The notes under the pieces: generated by a model
The model's database searches: none
What the model was told of the DNA's origin: nothing
What the model saw: only the letters and a program-made list of their open reading frames with translations
Assembly (NCBI GenBank): GCA_003158895.1
Contig: PMLO01000057.1
Span: forward strand, 13,619 to 21,672
From: Propionibacteriaceae bacterium
GTDB taxonomy: Bacteria > Actinomycetota > Actinomycetes > Propionibacteriales > Propionibacteriaceae
Direction: 5' to 3'
Length of the DNA stretch: 8,054 bases
Shown here: positions 6,421-8,054 of the stretch, one piece after another
How positions within the stretch are numbered: the stretch's first letter is position 1
How the letters are laid out: each line of letters opens with the position of its first letter
Translations under genes and position numbers: made by a program

Positions 6421-8054
6421 GGCAGCGTCACCACGATGAGGACGACCACGAGCGCGGCGAACGAGAAGCCGAGGTAGCGGTGGATGCTGCCGTTCTGTAC
6501 GCGTCGGGCCTGGTCGCCGGCGAAGCGGAGCCACCCCACCGCAGGTGCGTACCAGCGGTCCTCGACGATGTCGGTGACCTGCTGCGCGAACGCGACCCTG
6601 TTCTCCAGGACATGGTCCTCCGCGAGGTGCGAGACCTCGAGTGACCGGGTGGGACGCAGGGCCTCGCCGAAGACGCGGACGAGGGGTTCGGCGTACGACG
6701 TTGCCGTGTACTCCATCCGCGGGGACGTACGGGCTCCGCCGCAGCCCCACGCCAGGTCAGTCACTCGTCGGGGGACGCGGCGCCGTACAACCAGGACGAG
6801 CAGCGCCACCGGGAGCGCGAGGCCGAGCGCGAGCAGACCCAGCGCGTACGGGTCGAGAACGCCGATCGTCACCAGTCGCAGGCCGCCCAGCTCGCTCGTC
6901 ACGATCCCCGTGTAGCCGAGTACCGATGAGAGCCCGGTGGCGACAGGACCCACCGCAAGGCCGAGACCGATCACGGCGAGAGCTCCGATGGCCTGGGCGA
7001 CGCCCATCGCCGCGCTGCCGGGCATCGACGTGAACTCTGGCGCGGGCGTTGCCGCCGCCGCGGAACGAGGTCTCGCGAGGAACGCCGTGCCGAACGCCTT
7101 GACGAACGTCAGCAGACCCAACCCGATGGTCAGCGCCATGAGGCCGAGGGTGACGGGGAGTGCGAGGGCGAGCGTGATGTTCGCGCGGCCGTCGCCATGT
7201 ACGAGCGCCTGCAGCAGCGTCCACTCGGCGCCGAACCCGCTGGTGACGGGCAGCGCGGCCGCACCCATGGCTGCGATCCCGAAGGTCCAGGCGGTGACGG
7301 GATGCGATCGCACCAGGCCACCGAGCCTGTCGAGATCTCGCTCGCCCGTGGCATGGAGGATCGTCCCGGCGCCGAGGAAGAGCACGGTCTTGAAGGCCGC
7401 GTGGCTCACGACGAGAAGCAGCGCGGCGACGAGGGCGATGGCCGCGACCGCGTCCTGACCGGCGTTCGACAGGAGCATGCCGACGCCGACCGCGGTGACG
7501 GCAAGGCCGACGTTCTCCGTCGTCGAGTAGGCGAGGAGTCGTTTGAGGTCGCTGGTGATGCTGGCCTGCAGGATCCCGTACGCGCCGGAGAGGACCCCCA
7601 ACGCCAGCACGAGGATGGCGAAGGGACGCGAGACGTCGGGCAGCCAGGTTCCGGTGAGCAGGATGATCCCGTACACGCCGAGCTTCACCATGGCGGCGCT
7701 CATCAGGGCCGAGACGTGGCTGGGCGCTTCCGGGTGGGCGCGCGGCAGCCAGACGTGAAGCGGTACGAGGCCGGCCTTGGTCGCGAAGCCGACGAGAAGC
7801 AGCAGGAAGGCCGCGATCCCCGTGGGACCGGTGATGTGCGCGGCGGCGATCTGCGTGAACGTCGTGCTGTGCGCCGTGCTCGCCACGAGCGCGAAGCCCG
7901 TGGCCAGGCTGAGGAAGCTGAGGTGGGTCATCACCGCGTACCAGACCGCGGCGGGGCGGACCGCCGGCCGGACGGCATGATCGGCCAGCAGCAGGACGGT
8001 CGACGCGATCGCCATCGTCTCCCAACCGAGAAGGAACGAGACGACGTCACCCGC
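6417..8054 (-). CDS. hyfB: HyfB/HycC-like antiporter-type membrane subunit (NuoL family), N-terminus outside the window
   Basis: Partial gene: 545 residues to the stop at 6417; the frame runs open to the window edge, so roughly the first 100 residues are probably missing by comparison with usual family length. The visible start reads SFLLGWETMAIAS, with Trp-Glu at 8024-8019 matching the conserved channel glutamate of the NuoL/HyfB family. TKAGLVPLHVWLPRAHPEAP follows (about 7781-7720), containing the conserved Lys and His of the ion channel, then RLLAYSTTENVG. The C-terminal third has the hydrogenase-type signature LAWGCGG and SPRMEYTATSYAEP, as in HycC/HyfB, an amphipathic stretch, and a final apolar helix. 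It is predicted to be the distal ion-translocating subunit. The Met at 8015 is internal, not the start. It overlaps hyfC-like by 4 bases. Confidence 0.92.
   Translation of the reverse strand, partial: AGDVVSFLLGWETMAIASTVLLLADHAVRPAVRPAAVWYAVMTHLSFLSLATGFALVASTAHSTTFTQIAAAHITGPTGIAAFLLLLVGFATKAGLVPLHVWLPRAHPEAPSHVSALMSAAMVKLGVYGIILLTGTWLPDVSRPFAILVLALGVLSGAYGILQASITSDLKRLLAYSTTENVGLAVTAVGVGMLLSNAGQDAVAAIALVAALLLVVSHAAFKTVLFLGAGTILHATGERDLDRLGGLVRSHPVTAWTFGIAAMGAAALPVTSGFGAEWTLLQALVHGDGRANITLALALPVTLGLMALTIGLGLLTFVKAFGTAFLARPRSAAAATPAPEFTSMPGSAAMGVAQAIGALAVIGLGLAVGPVATGLSSVLGYTGIVTSELGGLRLVTIGVLDPYALGLLALGLALPVALLVLVVRRRVPRRVTDLAWGCGGARTSPRMEYTATSYAEPLVRVFGEALRPTRSLEVSHLAEDHVLENRVAFAQQVTDIVEDRWYAPAVGWLRFAGDQARRVQNGSIHRYLGFSFAALVVVLIVVTLP

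Noticed and set aside
6421..6750. N-terminal extension of the hyfC-like frame
   Set aside because: The added residues are Arg/Pro/Gly-rich, lie inside hyfB, and precede the family N-terminus that begins at ATG 6420.
8013..8015. Met codon as start of the hyfB-like gene
   Set aside because: The frame continues to the window edge with the conserved SFLLGWE segment, so this Met is internal.
6757..8025. Long minus-strand open frame in another frame of the hyfB-like gene
   Set aside because: Arg/Ala/Gly/Pro-rich shadow; the overlapping frame has clear NuoL/HyfB motifs.

Overview
This window is high-GC DNA that reads like an actinomycete (Actinomycetota) chromosome. The protein sequences look actinobacterial, and the five minus-strand membrane-complex genes follow the order I recall for the Mycobacterium tuberculosis Rv0083-Rv0087 (hyc) cluster. 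I cannot name the genus.

Layout: (1) 55-933, plus strand: a class III-like polyphosphate kinase 2. (2) 940-1713, minus strand: a CbiX/SirB-type sirohydrochlorin chelatase homologue, convergent with ppk2 across only 6 bases. Its metal-chelating histidines appear to be lost. (3) 1714-1927: a roughly 200-base gap with a good ribosome binding site for the CbiX-like gene and three closely spaced inverted repeats. (4) 1928-8054, minus strand: a tightly coupled operon transcribed from right to left, hyfB-like (5' end beyond the window) > hyfC-like > hyfE-like > hyfF-like > hyfG/hycE-like. Its junctions overlap by 1-4 bases or are 7 bases apart.

The operon encodes the membrane arm and the large peripheral subunit of a complex related to hydrogenase-4/formate hydrogenlyase and respiratory complex I. 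HyfB and HyfF are antiporter-like (NuoL/M/N) ion-translocating subunits, HyfC is the NuoH-like membrane anchor, HyfE is NuoK-like, and the last protein is a fused NuoC-NuoD/HycE large subunit. That large subunit lacks all four cysteines that would hold a [NiFe] centre. It also ends exactly at the residue matching the C-terminus of mature, protease-processed E. coli HycE. The complex is therefore unlikely to be a hydrogenase and belongs with the cysteine-less 'energy-converting hydrogenase-related' (Ehr) complexes, whose substrate is unknown. No small iron-sulfur subunit (NuoB/HycG-like) and no ferredoxin-like subunit (NuoI/HycF-like) lies in the window. They may be upstream of hyfB, beyond position 8054.

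The most notable points are the naturally cysteine-less, 'pre-trimmed' large subunit and the degenerate chelatase next to it. Two tetrapyrrole/metal-linked families here keep their fold while losing their metal ligands. No tRNA, rRNA, mobile element or CRISPR array was seen.
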